Assembly (NCBI RefSeq): GCF_022760925.1
Contig: NZ_JAKTNT010000012.1
Span: forward strand, 1 to 64,000
Length of the DNA: 64,000 nt
Direction of reading: 5' to 3'
Source of the DNA: Thermus hydrothermalis
GTDB lineage: Bacteria > Deinococcota > Deinococci > Deinococcales > Thermaceae
Positions within the stretch are counted from its first letter, which is position 1, and each line of letters begins with the position of its first letter. This document shows positions 28,229-35,692 of the stretch, piece after piece. The notes beneath the pieces are model-generated. The model was not told where the DNA came from. It saw only the letters and a program-made list of their open reading frames with translations, and ran no database searches. A program made the translations under genes and the position numbers.

Positions 28229-28717
28229 CTAGAGGGCCCAGCCCGAGGGCCTTGCCGGGTAGGGTGGGGCCTGGCCCCGCTTGACCTCTACCCGGAAAAA
28301 CCCCGAGAGGGTGAGGGTGCCCCCCGTGGCCCGGGCTTGGGCCAGGGCCTGGTCCAGGAGGGTGCTTAGCTCTAGGAGGAAGCGGTCTTGTACCGCCTTC
28401 TCCACGGGCAAGGCGCCGAAGGTGAGGCAGGCGGGGTTTACCTTTGGGCAGTGGGGTTCTAGCCTGAGCCTCCCCCCAAGGAAGTAGAGCCGCCAGCTTC
28501 CCAGGTCCACCCGGTACCCGGCCCGCAGGTGGTCCTGGTACTGGAGGGCGAGCCTTTGCCAGAGCTCCCTGGCTTCTTTGCCCACGGGGCTTAGGGTGTA
28601 CCGCCAGGCTGTGGCGCCCTCCTGGGTGAGGCTTTGGCTCCGGGTGAGCCGCCACTCTTGGGCGTGGGCCAAGGGGAGGAGGAGGAGTATGAGGAAGCTT
28701 GGCCCACCCCTTCGCAT
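28229..28717 (-). CDS. unknown secreted protein
   Basis: A 162-residue protein with a signal peptide (PSFLILLLLPLAHA). Two cysteines (HCPKVNPACLTF) could form a disulphide. The N-terminal mature part has the pattern of a duplicated beta unit (WRLTRSQSLTQEGATAWRYTLSPVG). No family recognised. The ATG at 28717 is preceded by AAAGGGT. It lies directly upstream of the LptD-like gene on the same strand and may assist it, for example as a small periplasmic or lipoprotein-free partner; this is only position-based. Confidence 0.65.
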   Translation of the reverse strand: MRRGGPSFLILLLLPLAHAQEWRLTRSQSLTQEGATAWRYTLSPVGKEARELWQRLALQYQDHLRAGYRVDLGSWRLYFLGGRLRLEPHCPKVNPACLTFGALPVEKAVQDRFLLELSTLLDQALAQARATGGTLTLSGFFRVEVKRGQAPPYPARPSGWAL

Positions 28718-29083
28718 ACCCTTTCATTCTCCCTCCGTCGGCCTTGGTTCTCTGCCTCCCGAGGGTTTGTGGGGGAGGTCCTGTAAGGTGTTATAGTTTG
28801 GTGGGGATGGCGCCTGTGTGGACATGTGTGTAAGGCGAGCGTGGATGCTTTTGGAGCGAGGTGGAGTGTGAAGAGGGTGGTGATAGTGGATGCTGGTTAC
28901 GTGGGTCTTGCCACGAGGGTGGTCTTGGCCTACGTGGAGCACAGGTTAAGGCCCTTGGGGTCGTTTGGGGGGTGGTAACTCCTGCGTAGGCTAGGGCGAG
29001 AGCATCATCTTTTCGGAACGCTGGTTCGTTCAAAGACGGTTAAAAGTCTCTTTTACCTGTACCTGGTTCAGGTTGCGAATTAC
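28718..29083. other. boundary region between the Lpt locus and the glycan cluster
   Basis: 366 bp without an intact gene. It holds the dehydrogenase remnant at 28868-28978 and, from 28979, an open frame in register with wzx but with no ATG, GTG or TTG before 29084. Minus-strand open frames here have proline/threonine/serine-rich noncoding character. The base composition falls in GC compared with the Lpt genes. Confidence 0.6.
28868..28978 (+). pseudogene. remnant of a UDP-glucose/UDP-sugar 6-dehydrogenase N-terminus
   Basis: A 36-codon frame reads VKRVVIVDAGYVGLATRVVL then AYVEH, matching the N-terminal Rossmann strand-turn-helix of UDP-glucose dehydrogenases (usual form IVGAGYVGLATGVVLAYLGH). 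The first glycine of the NAD motif is Asp and another conserved glycine is Arg. Similarity stops after about 26 residues and a TAA follows. It is therefore a decayed fragment; the rest of the gene is gone. Confidence 0.6.
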
Positions 29084-30262
29084 TTGTTTCCCCTCCTTAC
29101 TCTTCCATACTTGGCGCGGGTGTTGGGCCCAGATGGCTTTGGTGTGATGACCTTAGGCCAGACTCTGGCGCTATACCTTCAACTCCTTGTGGAGTACGGC
29201 TTTTCTCTTTCCGGAACCCGGGAGGTGGCACGGCATCGGGAGGACCGGGAGGCAGTAGCTTGTATTGTTTCTGGGGTGATGGGGGCCAGGGTCTTCCTCC
29301 TGTTACCTGCGACCTTACTAGCTTTTCTGGCCCTTTATCTGCCGCCCTTTAAGGGAAGGGAGGACATAGTGGGAGCGGCGTTCTTTTGGGCGGTGGCCTG
29401 GGGGTTTAGCCCAGCATGGGTTTTTCAAGGTTTGGAGCACATGCGGGAGGTGGCCTTTTTAGAGGTGCTGACTCGAGGGCTAGCGGCCCTAGGTGTTTTC
29501 TTCCTGGTGCGCTCACCTGAACACGCTTATCTTCCCCTGATGCTGAATGGGGTAGGGGCCGCGGTCGCTACGGCGATAGGGGTCGTGTGGTTGGGTAGGA
29601 CCCTGCCCTTGCGTCCACCTTCTCTAAGAGGGGCTCTTAACTTTCTGGTTTTGGGCGGACGTTTCTTTTTTCCACGGTTGGTAGTTAGTTTTTATGCAGC
29701 TGCGAATCCTATAATTCTTAGTTTCTTTGCTTCTCCCTTACAAGTAGGCCTTTACGCAGGGGCGGAGCGGGTTGCAAAGGCAATGCTGGGTCTGATAGAG
29801 CCTTTTAATCGGCTTTTCTTCCCTCGGCTTTCTCATTTAGTTAGATATGATCCGAGGATAGCCGGGCTTCTAGCTGTGCGGGTTCTAGTCGTTATGGGGT
29901 GTCTCGCTGGAGTGGGCGCATTGTTCTTGTGGGTTTTTTCTCCTTGGTTAGTGCGGTTTCTTCTAGGGACAAGCTATGAGGAATCGGTCCCAATCGTGAA
30001 AGTCCTTGTGCTACTCCTACCGCTTATTGCGATGTCTAACCTTTTAGGAATACAGATGCTGTCTTGGGGGATGGATCGCTCCTTCAATACTGTTATCCTT
30101 TCAGCGGGGTTGCTGAACATCGTTTTAACGACAGCGTTAAGCGCTTTGGGAGGGCCTTTGGGCTTAGCTTGGGCAGCGGTTTTGGTAGAAGCTTGGGTGG
30201 TGGGTGGGATGGTTTGGTACCTCCATAGGCATAGGCGGCTTCCCTGGGAGGTTGCCCAATGA
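29084..30262 (+). CDS. wzx: Wzx-type polysaccharide flippase
   Basis: A 392-residue (from TTG 29084) MATE/MOP-superfamily flippase with about twelve TM segments. The family opening PLLTLPYLARVLGPDGFGVM and the internal segment LGGRFFFPRLVVSFYAAANPIILSFFAS are clear. It would move undecaprenyl-linked glycan repeat units across the inner membrane. Homologues begin some 20 residues earlier; the sequence upstream encodes just such residues (KSLFYLYLVQVANYLF) in frame, but no ATG, GTG or TTG precedes them after the TAA at 28976. The true start is thus uncertain and TTG 29084 may be only a fallback. AT-ended codons are common, unlike the flanks. ATGA overlap with glf. Confidence 0.85.
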   Translation: MFPLLTLPYLARVLGPDGFGVMTLGQTLALYLQLLVEYGFSLSGTREVARHREDREAVACIVSGVMGARVFLLLPATLLAFLALYLPPFKGREDIVGAAFFWAVAWGFSPAWVFQGLEHMREVAFLEVLTRGLAALGVFFLVRSPEHAYLPLMLNGVGAAVATAIGVVWLGRTLPLRPPSLRGALNFLVLGGRFFFPRLVVSFYAAANPIILSFFASPLQVGLYAGAERVAKAMLGLIEPFNRLFFPRLSHLVRYDPRIAGLLAVRVLVVMGCLAGVGALFLWVFSPWLVRFLLGTSYEESVPIVKVLVLLLPLIAMSNLLGIQMLSWGMDRSFNTVILSAGLLNIVLTTALSALGGPLGLAWAAVLVEAWVVGGMVWYLHRHRRLPWEVAQ

Positions 30263-31380
30263 AAGTAGACTACGCTATCGTGGGTGCTGGTTTTACTGGG
30301 GCCACCTTGGCGGAGCGGATCGCCTCGGAGCTGGGGAAGCGGGTCCTGGTGGTGGAGAGGCGGGACCACATCGGGGGGAACGCCTACGATGAGATGGACG
30401 AGCGGGGGGTTCTGGTCCACCGCTACGGTCCCCATATCTTCCACACGGAGAGCCGGAAGGTGTTTGAATACCTCTCCCGCTTCACCGAGTGGCGCCCCTA
30501 CTTCCACCGGGTGCGGGCGGTGGTGGAGGGGAAGGAGATTCCCCTGCCCTTCAGCCTGGCCTCCTTGCGAGCCCTCTTCTCCAATCGGGTAGCGGACCGC
30601 CTGGAGGAGAAGCTCATAGGGCGCTTTGGCTACGGGGCCCGGGTGCCCATCCTTCGGCTCAAACAGGAGGACGACCCTGACCTTCGCTTCCTGGCGGACT
30701 ACGTGTACAAAAACGTCTTTGAGGGGTACACCCTGAAGCAGTGGGGAATGCGCCCCGAGGAGCTTTCCCCTTCCGTGACGGCGCGGGTGCCCGTTCTCGT
30801 CACCTACGATACCCGCTATTTCCAGGACACCTACCAAGCCATGCCTAAGGAGGGGTACACGGCCCTTTTCCGGCGGATGCTCCGGCACCCCAACATCAAG
30901 GTGCTCCTGGGGGCGGACTGGCGGGAGGTGGAGGGAGAGGTGCGGTACCGGTACCTCATCTACACGGGGCCTATAGACGAGTTCTTCGGGTACGCGCATG
31001 GGCCCTTGCCCTACCGCTCCCTGCGCTTCCAGCTGGAGGGAAAGCCAGTGCCTTGGGCCCAGGAGGTGGGGACGGTAAACTACCCCAACGAGTACGCCTA
31101 CACCCGGGTCACGGAGTTCAAGCACCTCACGGGGCAGGACTACCTACCCCACACCGCCTTGTGCTACGAGTACCCGGAGGCCTACGAGCCGGGGCGGAAC
31201 GAGCCCTACTACCCGGTGCCCAAGGAGGAGAACGAGGAGCGGTACCGGCTCTATTTGGAGGAGGCCAAGAGGCTCAAGGGGGTGTACTTCGCCGGGCGGC
31301 TTGGGGATTACCGGTACTACAACATGGACCAGGCGGTGGCACGGGCGCTGAAGCTTTTTGAGGAGGTGGCGCGTGGATAG
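30259..31380 (+). CDS. glf: UDP-galactopyranose mutase
   Basis: A 373-residue FAD enzyme that converts UDP-galactopyranose to UDP-galactofuranose. The FAD motif VGAGFTGATLAERIA lies near residue 8, followed by ERRDHIGGNAYD; HRYGPHIFHTE carries the conserved substrate-site histidine near residue 60; GRLGDYRYYNMDQAVARAL is the C-terminal FAD-binding signature. Its presence predicts galactofuranose in the surface glycan. Codon use here is again high-GC, in sharp contrast to wzx upstream. It overlaps the following GT2 gene by 8 nt. Confidence 0.96.
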   Translation: MKVDYAIVGAGFTGATLAERIASELGKRVLVVERRDHIGGNAYDEMDERGVLVHRYGPHIFHTESRKVFEYLSRFTEWRPYFHRVRAVVEGKEIPLPFSLASLRALFSNRVADRLEEKLIGRFGYGARVPILRLKQEDDPDLRFLADYVYKNVFEGYTLKQWGMRPEELSPSVTARVPVLVTYDTRYFQDTYQAMPKEGYTALFRRMLRHPNIKVLLGADWREVEGEVRYRYLIYTGPIDEFFGYAHGPLPYRSLRFQLEGKPVPWAQEVGTVNYPNEYAYTRVTEFKHLTGQDYLPHTALCYEYPEAYEPGRNEPYYPVPKEENEERYRLYLEEAKRLKGVYFAGRLGDYRYYNMDQAVARALKLFEEVARG

Positions 31381-32287
31381 GGTGTGTGCTGTGATCGTGA
31401 CGTATAACCGGAAGGCCCTACTCAGGGAGTGCTTGCAGGCGGTACTCGCCCAGACCCGTCCTCCTGACCACGTCCTGGTGGTGGACAACGCTTCCACGGA
31501 CGGGACGGCGGAGATGCTTCGGGAGGAGTTCCCCCGGGTGGAGGTCCTGAGGCTTCCCGAAAACCAGGGGGGGGCTGGGGGGTTTCACGAGGGGATGAAG
31601 TGGGCCTACAAGGCGGGGTACGACTGGTTTTGGCTGATGGATGACGATACAGTTCCAGAAAAGTCCACATTAGAGGGACTGTTTCAAGGAGCTTTGGAAT
31701 ATGAGCTGGATGTGGTAGGACCGCTTCCTCTTTCCATTGAAGATCCGAGGGAGCTCGCCTATCCTCTGCCAGTAGGGTTTTTGCTTACGTTTAACCGAAA
31801 CTTGGTGGACGAAAGTAGTATACGTTGGGGTGAGAGTCAACTCTTTCTAGGCGTCTTGGTGAGCAAGAGGGTTGTGGAATGTGTGGGACTTCCTGATTCT
31901 CGCTTATTTATCCGGGGAGATGAAGTTGAGTATGGCTTGCGCGTTTCCCGAGCGGGAATGCGGGTGGCTACGTTGCCTTGGGTGAGGGTGGTTCATCCGA
32001 GTTTTCGCCGGGAGCTCTTTATTCTCTTGGGAAGACGCTTTGTGGTGGGGTATTCAGGAAACCCTCGTAAAGACTTCTACAACTTTCGCAACCGAATCTA
32101 TATCTTTCGCAAATACTACTCGCTCTGGCCAGTGAAGGTATTTCTAGACTTGGTACGCCACATCTGGTTCTTTTTAGGGGTGCGCCGAGGTGACTGGAAG
32201 GGTTTGGCCCTGTGGTTCAGGGCTGCATGGTTTGGGTTTAGGGGAGCCCTAGTGCCATATGAGAAAGTTTTTGGTGAGCATAGATGA
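31373..32287 (+). CDS. GT2 glycosyltransferase, galactofuranosyltransferase-like
   Basis: A 304-residue family-2 transferase. The nucleotide-binding start VCAVIVTYNRKALLRECLQAV, the acceptor DNASTDGT and the metal-binding MDDDT (about residue 88) are present; the layout resembles GlfT-type galactofuranosyltransferases, in keeping with glf next door. I use the GTG at 31373, six bases after AGGAGG, not the TTG at 31358. The first 270 bp are GC-rich like glf, while the rest is clearly AT-richer, so the gene seems to be a recombinant. Confidence 0.85.
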   Translation: MDRVCAVIVTYNRKALLRECLQAVLAQTRPPDHVLVVDNASTDGTAEMLREEFPRVEVLRLPENQGGAGGFHEGMKWAYKAGYDWFWLMDDDTVPEKSTLEGLFQGALEYELDVVGPLPLSIEDPRELAYPLPVGFLLTFNRNLVDESSIRWGESQLFLGVLVSKRVVECVGLPDSRLFIRGDEVEYGLRVSRAGMRVATLPWVRVVHPSFRRELFILLGRRFVVGYSGNPRKDFYNFRNRIYIFRKYYSLWPVKVFLDLVRHIWFFLGVRRGDWKGLALWFRAAWFGFRGALVPYEKVFGEHR

Positions 32288-32443
32288 ATACGAGCGTTCG
32301 TTGCAGTTTGCTGCAATATTTGAGGGATTGAGCGGAAGGACATATTTTGCGCTTCAGCTTGAAGTTGGCTCACGTGGGGAGTCAAGCTTTTGGGAGAAGA
32401 CAGTACTGCTTTGCTTCCGTGCCTTGAGGGGGCTTCGTGGGTT

Positions 32444-33328
32444 ATGGATAAGCCTCTAGTAACCATTGGGATTCCTTTCCGCAATCCGGGTCCTTTTATT
32501 GACCTCGCCGTGCGCTCCATTTTCGCACAGACTTATGAGAACTGGGAGCTGATCCTAGTGGATGATGGTTCTGACGATGGAACGTATGAGCGTGTGGTAG
32601 CAATACGGGACTCGAGAGTAAAAGTCGTGAGAGATGGTGAAAACAAGGGCCTTCCTGCCCGATTGAATCAGATTGTTACCCTGGCCCAGGGAAAGTATGT
32701 CGCGCGGATGGATGCCGATGACATTATCCATCCTGAGCGCATTGAAAGCCAGGTGCGTTACCTGGCGGATCACCCAGAGGTGGATGGAGTTACAACGGCG
32801 GCCTATTTAATAGATGAAGAGGGGCACCTAATTGCCTCGCTTCCGGGTGTTCAGCCCTCGGTTTGTGAGGTCCTTTCAAGGGGTGGTTATCTACATGCGT
32901 CCTTGATGGCGCGGCGAGATTGGTTTGTGGCCCATCCTTACTCCCTGGAGTACCCCAGAGCAGAAGATCGGGAATTGTTCGTGCGTACCTATGATGCATC
33001 AAAGCTGCAGGTGCTGGACGAGCCCCTGTACTTCTATCGTTGGTTTGGGTTGCCACGGAGCAGGATTCTGCGAATAGGCTACCGCAGTGAAAGAAAAATT
33101 ATGCTCAAATACGGACCACGTCTTGTGGGGTGGGGAGCTACGTTTTGGCTGATGGCTAGGTCCTGGGCGAAGGAAACCGTGGTCGTGCTCGCTGAGCGTC
33201 TGGGCCTGGAACGGGCCTTGGAATGGCGGGTGTCTTTCACCAAGGTCACGCCTAGAGATGAGGCCCGTTTTGCTGATGCCATGGCGAAGGTTATGGCCAC
33301 TGCTGTTCCGGGCTGGGACAGTAGGTAG
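32444..33328 (+). CDS. GT2 glycosyltransferase
   Basis: A 294-residue family-2 transferase beginning MDKPLVTIGIPFRNPGPFID. It has DDGSDDGTYE near residue 40 and the DxD motif in VARMDADDIIHPERI near residue 88, both complete. It transfers a sugar to the growing lipid-linked glycan; donor and linkage are not known. The ATG at 32444 was chosen by homology and has GAGGGGG about 11 nt upstream. A 156-bp gap separates it from the previous GT2 gene. Codon use is AT-shifted. Confidence 0.88.
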   Translation: MDKPLVTIGIPFRNPGPFIDLAVRSIFAQTYENWELILVDDGSDDGTYERVVAIRDSRVKVVRDGENKGLPARLNQIVTLAQGKYVARMDADDIIHPERIESQVRYLADHPEVDGVTTAAYLIDEEGHLIASLPGVQPSVCEVLSRGGYLHASLMARRDWFVAHPYSLEYPRAEDRELFVRTYDASKLQVLDEPLYFYRWFGLPRSRILRIGYRSERKIMLKYGPRLVGWGATFWLMARSWAKETVVVLAERLGLERALEWRVSFTKVTPRDEARFADAMAKVMATAVPGWDSR

Positions 33329-33449
33329 CTAGATGAGGCTTGCTTGAGTTGTAGGTAACATGTTTCTTTGTCGGTGTTGAGATGTGGGGGTGTGTGGGTG
33401 TTTGCTGTGCGTTGTCTTAGGATCGCCAAAGGTGCAGAAGGGGTGGTAG
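33329..33449. other. intergenic gap in the glycan cluster, nothing recognised
   Basis: 121 bp of T- and G-rich sequence with no coding frame, terminator stem or -10 box I would support. It separates the second GT2 gene from the polymerase gene. Confidence 0.5.
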
Positions 33450-34658
33450 GTGACAGCACTTGGGAGTAAGAAAACTAGCGTAAAGGGAAGAATGCCCTTT
33501 GTGTTTTTCATTCTAGGGCTTTCCTTATCCGTCGTTCGCTGGGAACCTGCATTTTTTGATGTGGCGCTGCCCTTGGTAGCGCTGTTGGGGTATAGATGTT
33601 TTGCTTGGAGGTTTAGACATGCTCTAGCCTTTCTTTTAGTTGGCCTTTTTATATTCAGCCATTTGCCTTCATTGTTGATTGCTCTATGGGGTGTCCATGA
33701 CCCGGTGGTTCCATGGGGACGAGCAGTGTTTTATGCGCTTGTTACCTTTTACTTAGCTTTGGTTTCACTTTTATTTATGGGAATAAAACAAAACTTTTCC
33801 ATTCATTTTTTTGGGGGGTATCTTGGAGGCGCCTTGTTGTCCTCCCTTTTTGGCGTTTTCGCCTTCTTAGGTATGCCGGGTCTCGAGTCATTACTTTGGG
33901 GTGGGTCAAGGTTGGTGGGTTTGTTTAAGGACCCTAACGTTTTTGGGGCTTTTTTAGTGCCAGCATTGCTTTTTTTGCTTGCCCAAAGCTTCAGGCGCAA
34001 GCCTCTTTGGTTGCTTACTTTTTTGCTTTGCATGGCCGCTTTGCTGTTATCTCTCTCAAGGGGGGCTTGGGTTAACTTCCTCGTTGCGCTGGTGGTATGG
34101 ACATTTTTGCGTCCAAAGGCCAGATGGCCTTTGATTCTGCTGATGTTTTCGTTGTTTATAGCAACTTTTCTTTATGCAACACTCTTGCTAGGCGATACTT
34201 TTTCCTCACGCTTGGGTTTCCAGCCTTATGACCGCGATAGGTTCAGCAAGCAGGCGGAGGCCCTAGTTGCGTCCTGGGAGGACCCTATAGGGAAGGGGCC
34301 GGGATCGGCCGAGTACCTTTTGGAGTATGCCACCCACAACTCCTATGTGCGCTTGGCCTTTGAAACCGGTTGGGTCAGCCTTTGCTTCTGGCTTGCCTTT
34401 GTAGGCCTTAGCATGGCTTATGCGCTGAGGTGTGGACTCAAGCAGGGCAGTTTATTGCACGAGATCGTATTCGCGAGCCTCGCCGGTATTCTCGCAGAAA
34501 GCTTCGTCATCGATACGCTCCATTGGCGGCATATGTGGATTATGCTTGGCTTAGCATGGTCGGGGTATGCGTGTGCTTTATCTGATCACCCGAGCCGAGC
34601 CAGGGGGGGCCCAGATGCATCTTCTGGAGCTCCTGAGGGCCTTCCGGGACAGGGCTGA
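33450..34658 (+). CDS. Wzy-like polysaccharide polymerase / O-antigen ligase family
   Basis: A 402-residue membrane protein with about ten TM segments. The Wzy/ligase region shows LFKDPNVFGAFLVPALLFL, LSLSRGAWVNFLVALVVW near residue 198 and the periplasmic THNSYVRLAFETGWVSL motif near residue 292. It would join lipid-linked repeat units. It starts with GTG; an ATG at 33492 with AAGGGAAG upstream is an alternative. Its last 30 codons overlap the next gene and read as non-membrane, low-complexity sequence, as if the original stop were lost. AT-rich codon use. Confidence 0.85.
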   Translation: MTALGSKKTSVKGRMPFVFFILGLSLSVVRWEPAFFDVALPLVALLGYRCFAWRFRHALAFLLVGLFIFSHLPSLLIALWGVHDPVVPWGRAVFYALVTFYLALVSLLFMGIKQNFSIHFFGGYLGGALLSSLFGVFAFLGMPGLESLLWGGSRLVGLFKDPNVFGAFLVPALLFLLAQSFRRKPLWLLTFLLCMAALLLSLSRGAWVNFLVALVVWTFLRPKARWPLILLMFSLFIATFLYATLLLGDTFSSRLGFQPYDRDRFSKQAEALVASWEDPIGKGPGSAEYLLEYATHNSYVRLAFETGWVSLCFWLAFVGLSMAYALRCGLKQGSLLHEIVFASLAGILAESFVIDTLHWRHMWIMLGLAWSGYACALSDHPSRARGGPDASSGAPEGLPGQG

Positions 34659-35691
34659 GCTACACCTGGCCGTGGGGCAGGACCAAGAGGATTTCTTGGT
34701 GGAGGCTGCCCGGGAGCTGGGGGTGGAAACCCACCTGCTTGCTCACCTGGTCCAACCGTTAAGGCCCGTATCGGACTGGCGGGGACTTGGGGAAGTAAGG
34801 GAGTTAATCCGGAGGGTTCGCCCCCATCTAGTCCATGCCCACTCCTCCAAGGCGGGTTTCCTAGGCCGGCTTGCGGCGAAGAGTCTGGGAATAAAGAGTA
34901 TCTTTACAGCCCATGGTTGGGCTTTTACTGACGGGGTGAGCCCCGCACGAAGGGCTTTAGCCCTCACCTTGGAGCGCCTGGCGGGCCGGGCTGGAGACCT
35001 CGTCCTCGCTGTGTCCGAAAGGGACCGGGAGCTTGCTCTACGTTACCGAGTGGTGCCTCCCGAAAGGATTCGCCTGGTATGGAACGGGGTTCCGGACACC
35101 CCTTTGCGGGCGAATCCAAGCCACAATCCCCCCAGGATCGTCATGGTGGGGCGCTTCGCGCCGCAAAAAGACCACGCCCTCTTGCTTAGGGCGCTTGCGG
35201 AGCTAAGGGATCTTCCATGGCGCTTAGACCTGGTGGGCCAAGGGCCTCTTTTGCCCGAAGTACAGGCCCTGGCGGAACGCTTAGGCCTGGAGCAGCGGGT
35301 CCGTTTTCTTGGGAAGCGGTTGGATGTGGACCGTATCCTGGCCGACGCGCAGGTTTTTGTCCTGGCTTCCAATTGGGAGGGCTTGCCCCTTTCCGTGTTG
35401 GAGGCCATGCGGGCAGGGCTTCCCGTGGTGGCGAGCGATGTGGGGGGGGTGCGGGAGGCTGTGCTGGAGGGCAGAACAGGTTTCCTGGTGCCCCGGGGAG
35501 ATGTGACGCTTTTGCGGGAGCGCCTTGCCCTTTTGCTCCAGGACCCGAGTCTGAGGGTAGCTCTGGGGAGGGAAGGGCGAAAGAGGTATGAAGCCCACTT
35601 TACCCTGGAGAGGATGCTTCGCCAGGTTTGGGCCGCCTACGAGGAGCTTTTGGCCGCCCCTTCATCCCCTTTTCAGGGAGTTGTAGGGTAG
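34567..35691 (+). CDS. GT4 glycosyltransferase
   Basis: A 374-residue GT-B enzyme. The acceptor domain begins RVLYLITRAEPGGAQMHLLELL and includes VHAHSSKAGFLGRLAAK; the donor domain has VGRFAPQKDHALLLRAL and the E-x7-E block NWEGLPLSVLEAMRAGLPVVASDVGGVREAV near residue 275. It adds a hexose-type sugar on the cytoplasmic face. The ATG at 34567 lies inside the polymerase gene, a 92-nt overlap, which is unusually long for this window. GC-rich codon use returns here. Confidence 0.9.
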   Translation: MRVLYLITRAEPGGAQMHLLELLRAFRDRAELHLAVGQDQEDFLVEAARELGVETHLLAHLVQPLRPVSDWRGLGEVRELIRRVRPHLVHAHSSKAGFLGRLAAKSLGIKSIFTAHGWAFTDGVSPARRALALTLERLAGRAGDLVLAVSERDRELALRYRVVPPERIRLVWNGVPDTPLRANPSHNPPRIVMVGRFAPQKDHALLLRALAELRDLPWRLDLVGQGPLLPEVQALAERLGLEQRVRFLGKRLDVDRILADAQVFVLASNWEGLPLSVLEAMRAGLPVVASDVGGVREAVLEGRTGFLVPRGDVTLLRERLALLLQDPSLRVALGREGRKRYEAHFTLERMLRQVWAAYEELLAAPSSPFQGVVG

Positions 35692-35692
35692 C

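Noticed and set aside
28724-29033. two minus-strand frames in the boundary region
   Set aside because: Proline/threonine/histidine-rich noncoding character; the plus strand here carries the dehydrogenase fragment instead.
32259-32459. 66-codon frame between the two GT2 genes
   Set aside because: It overlaps the end of one gene and the start of the next, has no domain and no own ribosome site; probably chance.
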